From: JBQCHF01 sp051953655
GTDB taxonomy: Bacteria > Actinomycetota > Actinomycetes > Motilibacterales > Motilibacteraceae
Direction of reading: 5' to 3'
Assembly: GCA_051953655.1 (NCBI GenBank)
Contig: JBQCIO010000062.1
Coordinates: forward strand, 1-19,976
DNA: 19,976 bases
Part shown: piece by piece, positions 1 to 7,529 of the stretch
How the letters are laid out: every line of letters begins with the position of its first letter
How positions within the stretch are numbered: position 1 is the stretch's first letter
Notes under the pieces: generated by a model
The model's database searches: none
Told to the model about the DNA's origin: nothing
The model's input: only the letters and a program-made list of their open reading frames with translations
Program-made: the position numbers and the translations under genes

Positions 1-2526
1 CTCGGCGAGCGCCGAGCCGCGCCAGGCCCGGTAGGGCGCCAGCTCGGTCGGCAGGCCGTCGGCGAGCGCGCGCAGGCGCTCCCCCGCGGCGCGGGCCCGC
101 GCCAGGCACGCGTCGTCGCGCCGGTCGCGCGCCAGCAGCGCCAGCTCGGCGAGGGCTCGCGCCCCCACCTCGAGCACCGGCCAGGCGTAGCGCGCGGACG
201 CCACCCGCCGGCGCACCCGCTCCGCGTCCTCGGGTCCGGGCTGCTCGAGCAGGATCTGCGGGGACGGCTCGTAGGGCGCCATGCCGCGGCGCAGCGCGTG
301 CTCGGCCACGACGACGGCCCGCTCCGGGTCGCCTTGGGCGAGGGCGAGCTCGGCCATGGTCCGGGCCACCGGCAGGTGGTACTGCGAGCCCGGGTAGTGC
401 CGCCCGAGGTCGCCGTGCGCCCGCTGCAGATGCCCCTCCGCCGGCTCGACCTCGCCGCGCTCGAGCAGCAGGTCGGCCAGCAGCCGGTGCAGGAACGAGG
501 AGTGCACCCCGCGCGGGTCCTCCGTCAGGGCCGCCTCCACGTGCCCGCGCGCCTCGTCCCAGCGGCCGAGGGCGAGCAGCGACTCCGCCGCGTTGCCCGC
601 GAGCAGGGTGCCGTAGGTGCGCGCGTCGCCGACCGCGGCGGCGCGCTGGACGCCGCGCAGCGCCTCGGCCACGGCCTCCTCGTGGTGCCCGGTGTGCTCG
701 AGCACGTCGGAGAGGTTGACGCAGGTGCGGACGTCGTCGACCTCCAGGAGCGTGCGCGCCAGCGCCGCCGCCTCGTGCACCAGGGCGCTGCCCCGTTCCA
801 CCTCGCCGACCAGGATCAGGCTGCAGCCGACGGCGTCGAGCAGCCGGGCCTCGGCCCGCACGTCGCCGGCGGCCCGGGCGACCGCGAGGCCCTCCTCGGC
901 CACCGCGATCGCCTCGTCCGGGGCCGGCACCAGCATCAGCGCCTTGGCCAGCGAGGCCAGCAGCGAGGCCCGCACGGTGGGGTCGGCGTCGGCGGGCAGG
1001 ATCTCCAGCGCCTCGCGGACCCCCTCGACGCCGCCGGGCCGGGCCAGCAGCCGGAGGGTGGCGCTGCGCTGCTCCAGGGCGAGCGCCACCCGCACCGGCT
1101 CGCTGCTGCGGTCCAGCAGGGCGAGGGCGGCGTCGACGAGGGCCAGCTCGCGCTCGGCCTCGCCGGCGTCGCCGGCGGCGCGGGCGGTGCGCAGCAGCAG
1201 GGCGGCGTGGTCGGTGCCGGCCAGCTCGGCCGCGTCGGGCAGCGACTCCCAGAGCCCGAGGGCGCGCTCGAGCAGGCGCTGCTCCTCGGCGTAGGCGACC
1301 ACCCGGCGCGCCTCGTCGGCCGCGACGAGGGTGGCCGGCAGCGCCCGCGGGAGGTCGTGGGCCGAGTACCAGTGGTGGGCGGTCTCGGCGGCCACCCCGC
1401 CCGTGGGCAGCAGCGACGGCTCGGCCTCGAGGGCGCGCGCGTAGCGGACGTGGATCTGGCTGTGCTCGCCCGGCAGCAGGTCCTCGTGCAGCGCCTCGCG
1501 CACCAGAGAGTGCCGGAAGGCCAGGCACTCCTCCTGCGCCGCCGGCACGAGCACCCGGTGGGAGACCGCCTCGGCCAGCGCCGCGGCGAGCCGGTCCTCG
1601 GGGAGGTCGCAGACCGCGGCCACCAGCCGGTGGTGCAGGCAGGCACCGCCGGCGCTCATCCGGCGCAGGACGTGCTGCACGTCGGGGTCGAGCCGCTCGA
1701 CGCGGGCGAGCAGCAGGTCGCGCAGGCTGTCGGCCAGCCCGCACGACTGCAGCGAGCCGGAGCAGACCAGCTCCTCCACGAAGAACGGGTTGCCCTCCGA
1801 GCGCTCGACGACGGCCGTGGCGGTGGCCGGGTCGGCGTCGTGACCGAGGATGCCGGCCAGCTGCACCGCGACGGCGTCGGCGTCGAGGCGCTCGAGCTCG
1901 AGCCGGGTGACGGTGCGCAGGCGCTCGAGCTCGGCCAGCAGCGGCCGCAGCACGTGCCCGCGGTGCAGGGCGTCGGTGCGCACGGTGCCGACGACGAGCA
2001 CCCGGCCGCGCAGCCGCCGGGACAGGACGTCGAGGGCGCCGCGGGTGGCGCCGTCCGCCCAGTGCAGGTCCTCGAGCACCAGGACCAGGCCGCCACCGCT
2101 CGCGGCGAGCGCGTCGAGCAGGTCGAGCAGCACCTCGTGCAGCTGCCCGCGGGGCAGCCCGCCGGCGCCGGGCGCGGACCCGAGCTCGGGCACCAGGGCG
2201 GCCAGGACGTCGACGCGTCCGGGCACGAGGCTCGCCACCGCGTCGGCGCCTTCGGCGCGCACGACGTCGCGCAGGGCGGCCACCAGCGGTGCGTGCGGGA
2301 GGGCGTCCTCGCCGAGGTCCACGCAGGCGCCCACCAGGACGCGGGCGCCCGCGGCGGCCGCCGCGGCGGTGGCCTCCTCGACCAGCCGGGACTTGCCGAT
2401 GCCGGCCTCGCCGGTGACCAGCACGACCCCGGGGTCGCCGTCCTGGGCCCGGGCGACCGCCGCGCGCAGGGTGGCGAGCTCGGCCTGACGGCCGGCGAAC
2501 ACCGGGCTGACGCGGGGGGCGGGCAT
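1..2526 (-). CDS. LuxR/MalT-type AAA ATPase transcriptional regulator, C-terminus outside window
   Basis: Reading from ATG at 2526 the frame stays open for 842 codons to the left edge, so the 3' end is missing. The N-terminus is an AAA_16-type P-loop ATPase: Walker A GEAGIGKS at residues 39-46 and Walker B LVLVLEDLHWAD at 147-158, followed by the EGNPFFVEEL motif typical of large signal-transduction ATPases. From about residue 300 onward it is Ala/Leu/Glu/Arg-rich helical repeat sequence, as in the TPR-like part of MalT/LAL regulators. Such proteins usually end in a LuxR helix-turn-helix at around 900-1000 residues. That domain would lie left of position 1 and is not seen, so DNA binding is inferred from the family. 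The start has only a weak AGGA about ten bases upstream. An alternative is a signalling ATPase with a different output domain. Confidence 0.85.
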   Translation of the reverse strand, partial: MPAPRVSPVFAGRQAELATLRAAVARAQDGDPGVVLVTGEAGIGKSRLVEEATAAAAAAGARVLVGACVDLGEDALPHAPLVAALRDVVRAEGADAVASLVPGRVDVLAALVPELGSAPGAGGLPRGQLHEVLLDLLDALAASGGGLVLVLEDLHWADGATRGALDVLSRRLRGRVLVVGTVRTDALHRGHVLRPLLAELERLRTVTRLELERLDADAVAVQLAGILGHDADPATATAVVERSEGNPFFVEELVCSGSLQSCGLADSLRDLLLARVERLDPDVQHVLRRMSAGGACLHHRLVAAVCDLPEDRLAAALAEAVSHRVLVPAAQEECLAFRHSLVREALHEDLLPGEHSQIHVRYARALEAEPSLLPTGGVAAETAHHWYSAHDLPRALPATLVAADEARRVVAYAEEQRLLERALGLWESLPDAAELAGTDHAALLLRTARAAGDAGEAERELALVDAALALLDRSSEPVRVALALEQRSATLRLLARPGGVEGVREALEILPADADPTVRASLLASLAKALMLVPAPDEAIAVAEEGLAVARAAGDVRAEARLLDAVGCSLILVGEVERGSALVHEAAALARTLLEVDDVRTCVNLSDVLEHTGHHEEAVAEALRGVQRAAAVGDARTYGTLLAGNAAESLLALGRWDEARGHVEAALTEDPRGVHSSFLHRLLADLLLERGEVEPAEGHLQRAHGDLGRHYPGSQYHLPVARTMAELALAQGDPERAVVVAEHALRRGMAPYEPSPQILLEQPGPEDAERVRRRVASARYAWPVLEVGARALAELALLARDRRDDACLARARAAGERLRALADGLPTELAPYRAWRGSALAE

Positions 2527-2711
2527 GGTCCCGATCCTGCCAGCGGGGAGCGACACTTCGTCGGTTCCCTGGGCGAGCGCGACCGGCCGCGCGGCGCGGA
2601 CGATCGGCCGCGCAGCCTGGTCCCCCGACGACGCGGTCGACCCGGTCGACCCGGCCGCCCCGCCCTCGGCGCCGAGGCGGGCCATCGATCCGGCGAGCAG
2701 ACCGACCCGGC
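2527..2711. other. Short intergenic stretch upstream of the ATPase regulator
   Basis: These 185 bases separate the 51-aa gene's stop from the regulator start. The only structure I see is a tandem GTCGACCCG pair near 2637-2654. No convincing terminator or promoter hexamers are visible. Confidence 0.4.
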
Positions 2712-2867
2712 TCATCGGGCCCAGCGCCGGCCGTGGGTGCGCCGGGCGCCTCCGCGGACGGCGCGCTCCTGCCGCGCCTCGCGGGCCAGGACGCGGGCCT
2801 GCGCCTGGGCGATCAGGTCGTCGGTGCGCAGCCGCGCCACCTGGGCGGAGATCTCTGCCTGGCTCAT
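2712..2867 (-). CDS. Small basic protein, 51 aa, function unknown
   Basis: The ATG at 2867 is preceded by GAGGAG with six bases between, a strong ribosome-binding site, which selects this start over an in-frame ATG 30 codons upstream. The product begins MSQAEISAQVARLRTDD and is helical and charged, ending in an Arg/Gly/His-rich basic tail (GGARRTHGRRWAR). It has no signal peptide or membrane segment. Short Arg-rich proteins of this kind are common in actinobacteria, but I do not recognise a named family. The 200 bases upstream contain the CTGAGGTAGC repeats described separately, which may control it. Confidence 0.6.
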   Translation of the reverse strand: MSQAEISAQVARLRTDDLIAQAQARVLAREARQERAVRGGARRTHGRRWAR

Positions 2868-2927
2868 CACGTGCTCCTCGGTCTGCGGCGACTCCTTCTC
2901 GTCGCCCGCACCGAGGAATCTCGTCGT

Positions 2928-3071
2928 CTGCGGTAGCCGCGGGCATCGGGAGCGCACCGCATCTGCGCCGCCCCGCTACCTCAGATCGAGGGGTCGCCGG
3001 AGGTGGCCTGCTACCTCAGGGGCGCCGCACGGGCGCCGCGCCCGGCGGGGACCAGCGGTCGGCTACCTCAG
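2928..3071. repeat. Three direct copies plus one inverted copy of a 10-base element (CTGAGGTAGC)
   Basis: On the minus strand CTGAGGTAGC occurs exactly at 3062-3071, 3010-3019 and 2975-2984. A one-mismatch copy in opposite orientation (CTGCGGTAGC on plus) is at 2928-2937. Start-to-start steps are 52, 35 and 47 bases. The copy at 3062-3071 contains the TGA stop of the 73-aa gene; the others are in non-coding DNA upstream of the 51-aa gene. Sequence between copies is unrelated, so this looks like a cluster of binding sites rather than an array of long repeats. Confidence 0.65.
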
Positions 3072-3289
3072 GCCGTGCGCGGGGGGAGGTCGGTCTCGCT
3101 CACCGCGCCGCCCGCGTCCCCGGCGCGCAGCGCAGCCAGGACCCGGCGCAGCGCCTCCTGGCGCTCCCGCAGCCGGCGGCGGTAGCTCGGGTTGTCGGTG
3201 TGCGAGATCTCCGCGGAGAGCTCGCCGAGGTAGCGCGTGAGCACGTCACCGAGGATGACGACGTCGTCCTCACCGAGTCGTAGCTCCAT
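3068..3289 (-). CDS. Conserved-looking small protein, 73 aa, function unknown, coupled to the upstream ligase gene
   Basis: The ATG at 3289 has GGGAGG five bases upstream. An earlier in-frame ATG at 3331 has no comparable site, so 3289 is preferred. The start lies 20 bases inside the end of the glutamate-cysteine ligase gene (stop at 3270-3272), suggesting translational coupling. The product (MELRLGEDDVVILGDVLTRY...) is a mainly helical, charged cytosolic protein. Its pattern YLxELxxEIxxTDNPxxRRxLRERxExL resembles short actinobacterial proteins I have seen annotated as hypothetical. No enzymatic motif is visible. Confidence 0.7.
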   Translation of the reverse strand: MELRLGEDDVVILGDVLTRYLGELSAEISHTDNPSYRRRLRERQEALRRVLAALRAGDAGGAVSETDLPPRTA

Positions 3290-4490
3290 CAGTGCCTCCC
3301 GTGCCTCCCGCCCGCCGGGCAGCTCCAGCATGCGCCGCAGCGGCTCGTTCGTCAGCGAGGTCGAGGAGGTCGGGCGCCCCGCCCGCCCCCACCCGTGCCT
3401 CGGGCAGCCGGACGACGCCGTGCACCGGCACCGCCCCGGCGAGCGTGGCCGCCGCGAGGGCGTCGACGACCCGGCGCGGGTCGGCGCTCCACAGCGCGCG
3501 CTGGCGGTGGGCTCCGCCACCCGTCGTCGCGAGACGGTCCACGGTCCGGGCCACGAGGGCGGCGTCGCCGGTGTCGTCCAGCGCCGGCTGGACGACGTCG
3601 AGCAACCGGCGCAGCTCGCCGAGCCAGTCCGGCCGGCTGACGTCGCGGCCGTCCGGCACCACTCCCAGCCGGGCGGCGGACAGCAGCCGGGCGCGTTCCC
3701 GGCCGGGGGGCGGCTCCGCGGGCTGCGAGCGCAGGCTGGTGAGCACCAGCGCCCTCACCAGCGCGGCCAGCAGCACCGCGTCCTCCACGTCCAGGCAGAC
3801 GTCGGCCACCCGGACCTCGACCGTGGGGTAGCGCGGGGAGAGCCTGGCGAGGAAGTAGATGGCCCGCTCGTCCAGGGCCCGGCCGGTGCGCACGAGCGAG
3901 CGCACCGACGCGTCGTAGGAGGGGCCGTCGCGCCAGCGCTGCGGCGGCCGGAAGCTCGGCCAGGTGAGCTGGAGCCGGAAGCGGCTGCTCGCCCAACCCG
4001 AGTCCGCACCTGCCCCGAACGGCGAGTTGGCGGCCAGTGCGAGCAGCACCGGGAGCCACGGCCCCAGCCGGCCGAGCACCCGCGCCCCGGTGTCCCGGTC
4101 GGGGACGCCGACGTGCACGTGGCAGCCGCAGGAGGCGGCCGCCGGCATCGCGCCCGGGAACCGGCGGGCCAGCTCCCGATAGCGCGGCACCTCGGTCAGC
4201 GGCAGCTCGGGCGGCAGCCCGAACGGGCTGGTGCCGGTGGCCAGCAGCAGCGCGCCGGACGCCGTGGCGGCGGCGGCCGCCCCGTGACGCAGGGCGAGCA
4301 GCTCGGCACGCAGGGAGGCGAGGTCGGTGTGCACGGAGGAGGCCGTCTCGAGCTGGAACGTCATCAGCTCGGCCTTGGCCCCGACCGCGGCGGGGTGGGC
4401 GAGCACCTGCGGCGCGACCGGGAGCGGGCGGCCCTCGGCGTCGACGAGGAGGAACTCCTCCTCCACCCCGACGGTCAGCACCGGTCCCAC
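3270..4490 (-). CDS. ybdK: YbdK-type carboxylate-amine ligase (glutamate--cysteine ligase 2 family)
   Basis: This 406-aa protein belongs to the GCS2 family, ATP-dependent ligases with weak glutamate-cysteine ligase activity in the E. coli member; the true substrate here is unknown. Visible hallmarks are GVEEEFLLVD near residues 8-17, KAELMTFQLETAS, the ATP/Mg-site GCHVHVGVPDRD, SPFGAGADSGWASSRF and RYPTVEVRVADVCLDVEDAVLL. The start is GTG at 4490 because GGAGG lies just upstream and the protein then begins immediately before the conserved first strand; a longer frame to 4544 adds sequence unlike the family. The C-terminal 25 residues are an Ala/Gly/Thr tail overlapping the next gene's start. 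A long inverted repeat lies upstream. EgtA-like function is an alternative, though the motifs favour YbdK. Confidence 0.88.
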   Translation of the reverse strand: MGPVLTVGVEEEFLLVDAEGRPLPVAPQVLAHPAAVGAKAELMTFQLETASSVHTDLASLRAELLALRHGAAAAATASGALLLATGTSPFGLPPELPLTEVPRYRELARRFPGAMPAAASCGCHVHVGVPDRDTGARVLGRLGPWLPVLLALAANSPFGAGADSGWASSRFRLQLTWPSFRPPQRWRDGPSYDASVRSLVRTGRALDERAIYFLARLSPRYPTVEVRVADVCLDVEDAVLLAALVRALVLTSLRSQPAEPPPGRERARLLSAARLGVVPDGRDVSRPDWLGELRRLLDVVQPALDDTGDAALVARTVDRLATTGGGAHRQRALWSADPRRVVDALAAATLAGAVPVHGVVRLPEARVGAGGAPDLLDLADERAAAAHAGAARRAGGTGGTDGATTR

Positions 4491-4838
4491 ACCGCACCTC
4501 CGCCGCAGGGTCCACCCGGTCCGTCCCCCGGCCGCAGCGTGCACTGCCCGGTGCGGGGACCGGGAGGGACGTTCGGCCGGCGCTGTCAGGGTTTCTGTTG
4601 CACGGGCGGACCATCTTGGGGGCTGCGGTCTCGCGTGACACGGTCAACGGCGCTGGTGACGGGAGGAGCCGCGGCGGCGCGGGTTCCGCGGCCGGCTCCC
4701 CCGTCACCAGCGTCTTCCCGCGACGGACCGCATGCGCCCTGCGGGACCGCCGACGCCCGCCCACCCGCGCATCTTGAGACCCTATGCACCCGCCCTGAGC
4801 GTGCGGCGGCATCAAGATCCGCTTGCACAGCACCGGAA
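4491..4838. other. 348-base non-coding gap with strong secondary-structure potential
   Basis: No plausible gene is seen here. It contains the long inverted repeat at 4651-4712. CATCTTG occurs at 4612 and 4770 and its complement CAAGATG family appears inverted near 4809-4818, so CATCTTGA at 4770 and TCAAGAT at 4812 could pair over about 35 bases. Minus-strand TAGGGT near 4783-4788 resembles an actinobacterial -10, but no matching -35 stands out. The ligase promoter probably lies in this gap. Confidence 0.5.
4651..4712. repeat. 62-base inverted repeat, about 20 paired bases (possible terminator or cruciform)
   Basis: The left arm CGCTGGTGACGGG (4651-4663) is the exact reverse complement of 4700-4712. 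After one unpaired A (4664), GGAGCCG (4665-4671) pairs with CGGCTCC (4693-4699). The loop is about 21 GC-rich bases that can pair further. It sits downstream of the kinase stop (4839) and upstream of the ligase start (4490). There is no T-tract on either strand, so a canonical intrinsic terminator is not shown, although U-less hairpins are common in high-GC actinobacteria. Confidence 0.75.
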
Positions 4839-5705
4839 CTACGGCGCGAGCAGCCCCGCCACGTCCGCCAGCGCGGGCATCCACGTCGAGCCGATGGCGC
4901 AGCGAGCGAAGAGCCAGAGGCGCAGCCGCGCGGGGTCGAGGTCGCAGAGCCGGGCCATCCGGTCCGACAGGGCGACGGGGTCCGAGCCGAGCCGCTCCGG
5001 ATGGTTGAGCATGTGCTGCAGGGGGTCGTAGGTCGGGTCGCCGACCCACGGCTTGGGGTCGATGACCAGCCACGGCTCGCGCTGGGCGGAGAGCACGTTG
5101 CCGGCGTGCAGGTCGGTGGCGAGCAGGACGTGCCGGTCGGCGGTGGTGGGCAGGGTGCGGAACAGCTCCGCACCGGCGCGGCCCAGCCCGGGGTCCAGCC
5201 GCAGGCAGGGCGACTCCTCGTAGGAGTCGGCCCAGCGGCCGCACATCTCGGCCAGCGGGCGGAAACGTCCGTCGGGAGGCGGCGCCAGCCACAGCCGCCG
5301 GAGGATGCCGGACAGCACCACGTCCTGCTCCTCCTGCGGGAGCCCGGAGAGGGGGTCGCCCGGGACGCAGCGCTCGAGGAGCAGCACCAACGTCTCCGAC
5401 TCCTCGTAGGAGCCGAGCAGGCGGACGACGCCGCGGCCGGCCCAGACCCGCAGGCCGTCGGCCTCCCCGTCGCCCTCCCAGTGCCGCCAGCCGACCTTGA
5501 GGACGGCGTCCGCCCCGTCCGCGGTCCGCACCGGCGCCACCCACGCGGTCTGACCACCCGGCTCGAACGGCGCCCCGACGTCGAGGTGCCAGCGGCGCCG
5601 CGCGGCGTCGACGAGGTCCGGGAGCGCGAGGACCCAGTCCCGCATCTGCTCGTCCAGCTCCGCGGCCTCGACGAGGAAGCGCGGCAGCGGCAGGGGGTCC
5701 GGCAC
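4839..5705 (-). CDS. Aminoglycoside/hydroxyurea antibiotic resistance kinase family (streptomycin 6-kinase-like)
   Basis: The 288-aa product matches the APH_6_hur family in length and order: an N-terminal FLVEA segment, the nucleotide lobe with AVLKVGW, hinge LLLERCVPGDPLSGL, catalytic loop ATDLHAGNVL (Asp198, Asn203) and IDPKPWVGDPTYDPLQHML. The usual HGD before the catalytic Asp is ATD here, while Asp and Asn are kept. Characterised members phosphorylate streptomycin or hydroxyurea; most genomic members are untested, so resistance is inference. GTG at 5705 follows the prfC stop by 11 bases; it lacks a clear ribosome-binding site, so translation may depend on read-on from prfC. Same strand and spacing indicate a prfC-kinase operon. 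Confidence 0.85.
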   Translation of the reverse strand: MPDPLPLPRFLVEAAELDEQMRDWVLALPDLVDAARRRWHLDVGAPFEPGGQTAWVAPVRTADGADAVLKVGWRHWEGDGEADGLRVWAGRGVVRLLGSYEESETLVLLLERCVPGDPLSGLPQEEQDVVLSGILRRLWLAPPPDGRFRPLAEMCGRWADSYEESPCLRLDPGLGRAGAELFRTLPTTADRHVLLATDLHAGNVLSAQREPWLVIDPKPWVGDPTYDPLQHMLNHPERLGSDPVALSDRMARLCDLDPARLRLWLFARCAIGSTWMPALADVAGLLAP

Positions 5706-5716
5706 CGTCGGACGAC

Positions 5717-7360
5717 TCAGGAGTCGCCGGCCACGAGCGTGTCGAGCACCAGGTCCGGGTTGGCCCGCTGCACCGCCGCGAGCTTCCACCGGTCCGGGAA
5801 CAGCGCGAGCAGCGCACCGTCGCTGCGCTGCAGCACCTCGACGCCGCGCTGGGCGGTGAGGGTCGGGACGTCCTCGGGCCGGGTGCGCCGGGCGATCGTG
5901 TACTCGAGCCGTTCCAGCCGCACCGGCGCGTTGAACTCGGTCTCCATCCGGTGCGTGGCCACCTCGAACTGCATCGGCCCGACCGCCGCCAGAACCGGCG
6001 CCTGGTCGCCGCGCAGCTCCGAGCGCAGCACCTGCACCACGCCCTCCTGGTCCAGCTGCTCGATGCCGCGGCGGAACTGCTTGTAGCGCCCGGAATCGGC
6101 GGCACGCACAGAGGCGAAGTGCTCAGGGGCGAAGCTCGGGATCGGCGGGTACTGCACCGGCGAGCCGTCGTAGAGCGTGTCGCCCACCCGCAGGGCATTG
6201 GCGTTGACGAGCCCGACGACGTCGCCGGGGTAGGCGACGTCCAGCGTCGTCCGCTCCCGGCCGAAGACGGTGTGGGCGTACTTGGTGGCGAACGGGCGGC
6301 CGGTGGCCGCGTGCGTGACGACCATGCCGCGCTCGAAGACGCCGGAGCAGATCCGGGCGAAGGCGAGCCGGTCGCGGTGCGAGGCGTCCATGCCCGCCTG
6401 GACCTTGAACACGAATGCGCTGAACGGTGCGTCGACGGGACGCGCGGCGCCGTCGACGGCGGCCCGGGCGGCCGGAGCGGGGGCGAGCTCGAGCAGGATG
6501 TCGAGCAGCTGTCCGACGCCGAAGTTGAGGACCGCCGAGGCGAACAGCACCGGGGTGGTGCGGCCGGCCAGGAACTCGTCCTGGTCGTGGTCGGCGCCGT
6601 CGGCCTCGAGCAGCTCGTGCTCCTCGACCGCCGTCTCCCAGGCGGCACCCTCGGAGGCCGCCGCCACCGCGGGGGCGAGGTGCTCCTCCGGGGCGACGGT
6701 GGCCCCGCCGGCGGTGCGCAGGAAGCGGATGAACCCGCCGCCACGACGGTCGAGCACGCCGCGGAAGTCGCCGGACGTGCCCACCGGCCAGGTGAGCGGG
6801 GTGGGCCGGAGGCCGATCCGCTCGGCGATCTCGTCCATGAGCTCGAGCGGCTCGCGCCCGGGCCGGTCCCACTTGTTGATGACGGTCAGCACCGGGATCC
6901 CGCGGTGCTTGCAGACCTGGAACAGCTTCAGGGTCTGCGGCTCGAGCCCCTTGGCGGCGTCGACGAGCATGACCGCGGCGTCGACGGCGGACAGGACCCG
7001 GTAGGTGTCCTCGGAGAAGTCGGCGTGGCCGGGGGTGTCGAGCAGGTTCACCACCGAGTCGCGGTAGGAGAACTGCAGCGCCGCCGAGGTGATGGAGATG
7101 CCGCGGGCCTTCTCCATCTCCATCCAGTCCGAGACCGTGGACCGGCGCCCGGCCTTGCCGTGCACCGCACCCGCCTCGGCGATGACCCGCGCGTGCAGGG
7201 CCAGGGCCTCGGTGAGCGTGGACTTGCCGGCGTCCGGGTGGCTGATGACGGCGAAGGTGCGACGGCGCGCCGCCTCGGCCCGGATCGAGCCGTCCCCTGC
7301 GGCGGGTCGGGCCGCCCCGTCGTCCGTGCGGTCGTCGAGCTGATCTGCTGCTGTCGTCAC
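5717..7360 (-). CDS. prfC: Peptide chain release factor 3 (RF3), translational GTPase
   Basis: RF3 is a ribosomal GTPase that recycles RF1/RF2 after termination. The 547-aa product has G1 SHPDAGKST at residues 40-48, the switch I region with GISITSA at 87-93, G3 DTPGH at 108-112 and G4 NKWD at 162-165. These are followed by the RF3-specific C-terminal half with FKVQAGMDASHRDRLAF, GDVVGLVN and VGPMQFEV. Length fits the family (about 530 aa) with a disordered N-terminal extension of roughly 30 residues. GTG at 7360 is chosen because GAGGACGAG lies a few bases upstream; the open frame continues far beyond but with sequence unlike RF3. The kinase gene follows after 11 bases. Confidence 0.96.
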   Translation of the reverse strand: MTTAADQLDDRTDDGAARPAAGDGSIRAEAARRRTFAVISHPDAGKSTLTEALALHARVIAEAGAVHGKAGRRSTVSDWMEMEKARGISITSAALQFSYRDSVVNLLDTPGHADFSEDTYRVLSAVDAAVMLVDAAKGLEPQTLKLFQVCKHRGIPVLTVINKWDRPGREPLELMDEIAERIGLRPTPLTWPVGTSGDFRGVLDRRGGGFIRFLRTAGGATVAPEEHLAPAVAAASEGAAWETAVEEHELLEADGADHDQDEFLAGRTTPVLFASAVLNFGVGQLLDILLELAPAPAARAAVDGAARPVDAPFSAFVFKVQAGMDASHRDRLAFARICSGVFERGMVVTHAATGRPFATKYAHTVFGRERTTLDVAYPGDVVGLVNANALRVGDTLYDGSPVQYPPIPSFAPEHFASVRAADSGRYKQFRRGIEQLDQEGVVQVLRSELRGDQAPVLAAVGPMQFEVATHRMETEFNAPVRLERLEYTIARRTRPEDVPTLTAQRGVEVLQRSDGALLALFPDRWKLAAVQRANPDLVLDTLVAGDS

Positions 7361-7482
7361 TCTCGTCCTCGTCCCGGCGCGTTCACGGTCGTGCGCGGGG
7401 CCGCACCTCGCACGGCCGGCCGTCACGCGGTCCACGTCCCCAGGCACCATCGGCTGTGGCAACGCCGTGAGCACCCACCCCC

Positions 7483-7488
7483 ATCGTA
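7483..7488 (-). promoter_or_regulatory. Possible -10 element (TACGAT) for prfC
   Basis: On the minus strand TACGAT fits the actinobacterial TANNNT pattern and lies about 120 bases upstream of the prfC start, in the gap after the DUF2254 gene. The -35 position about 17 bases upstream is GC-rich and not close to TTGACA. This is a guess from one hexamer. Confidence 0.3.
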
Positions 7489-7529
7489 GGAGGGGCTCGA
7501 GAGCCGACCGCCGGGGCGCGGGAAGGGCG

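Noticed and set aside
298..3240. A 980-codon open frame on the plus strand
   Set aside because: It is antisense to the ATPase regulator, in register with its codons, has low-complexity Gly/Arg/Gln/Val-rich sequence and no domain. Long antisense frames are normal in GC-rich DNA.
4628..4641. A parS-like sequence (GTCTCGCGTGACAC)
   Set aside because: It differs from the GTTTCACGTGAAAC consensus at three of 14 positions and is not a true palindrome; no parAB genes are nearby.
3237..6086. A 949-codon open frame on the plus strand
   Set aside because: It is antisense to three recognised minus-strand genes and has no recognisable motif.
3352..6744. An 1130-codon open frame on the minus strand
   Set aside because: It runs out of frame across the ligase, the non-coding gap, the kinase and prfC, with Arg/Pro/Ala-rich sequence. 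The recognised genes account for the region.
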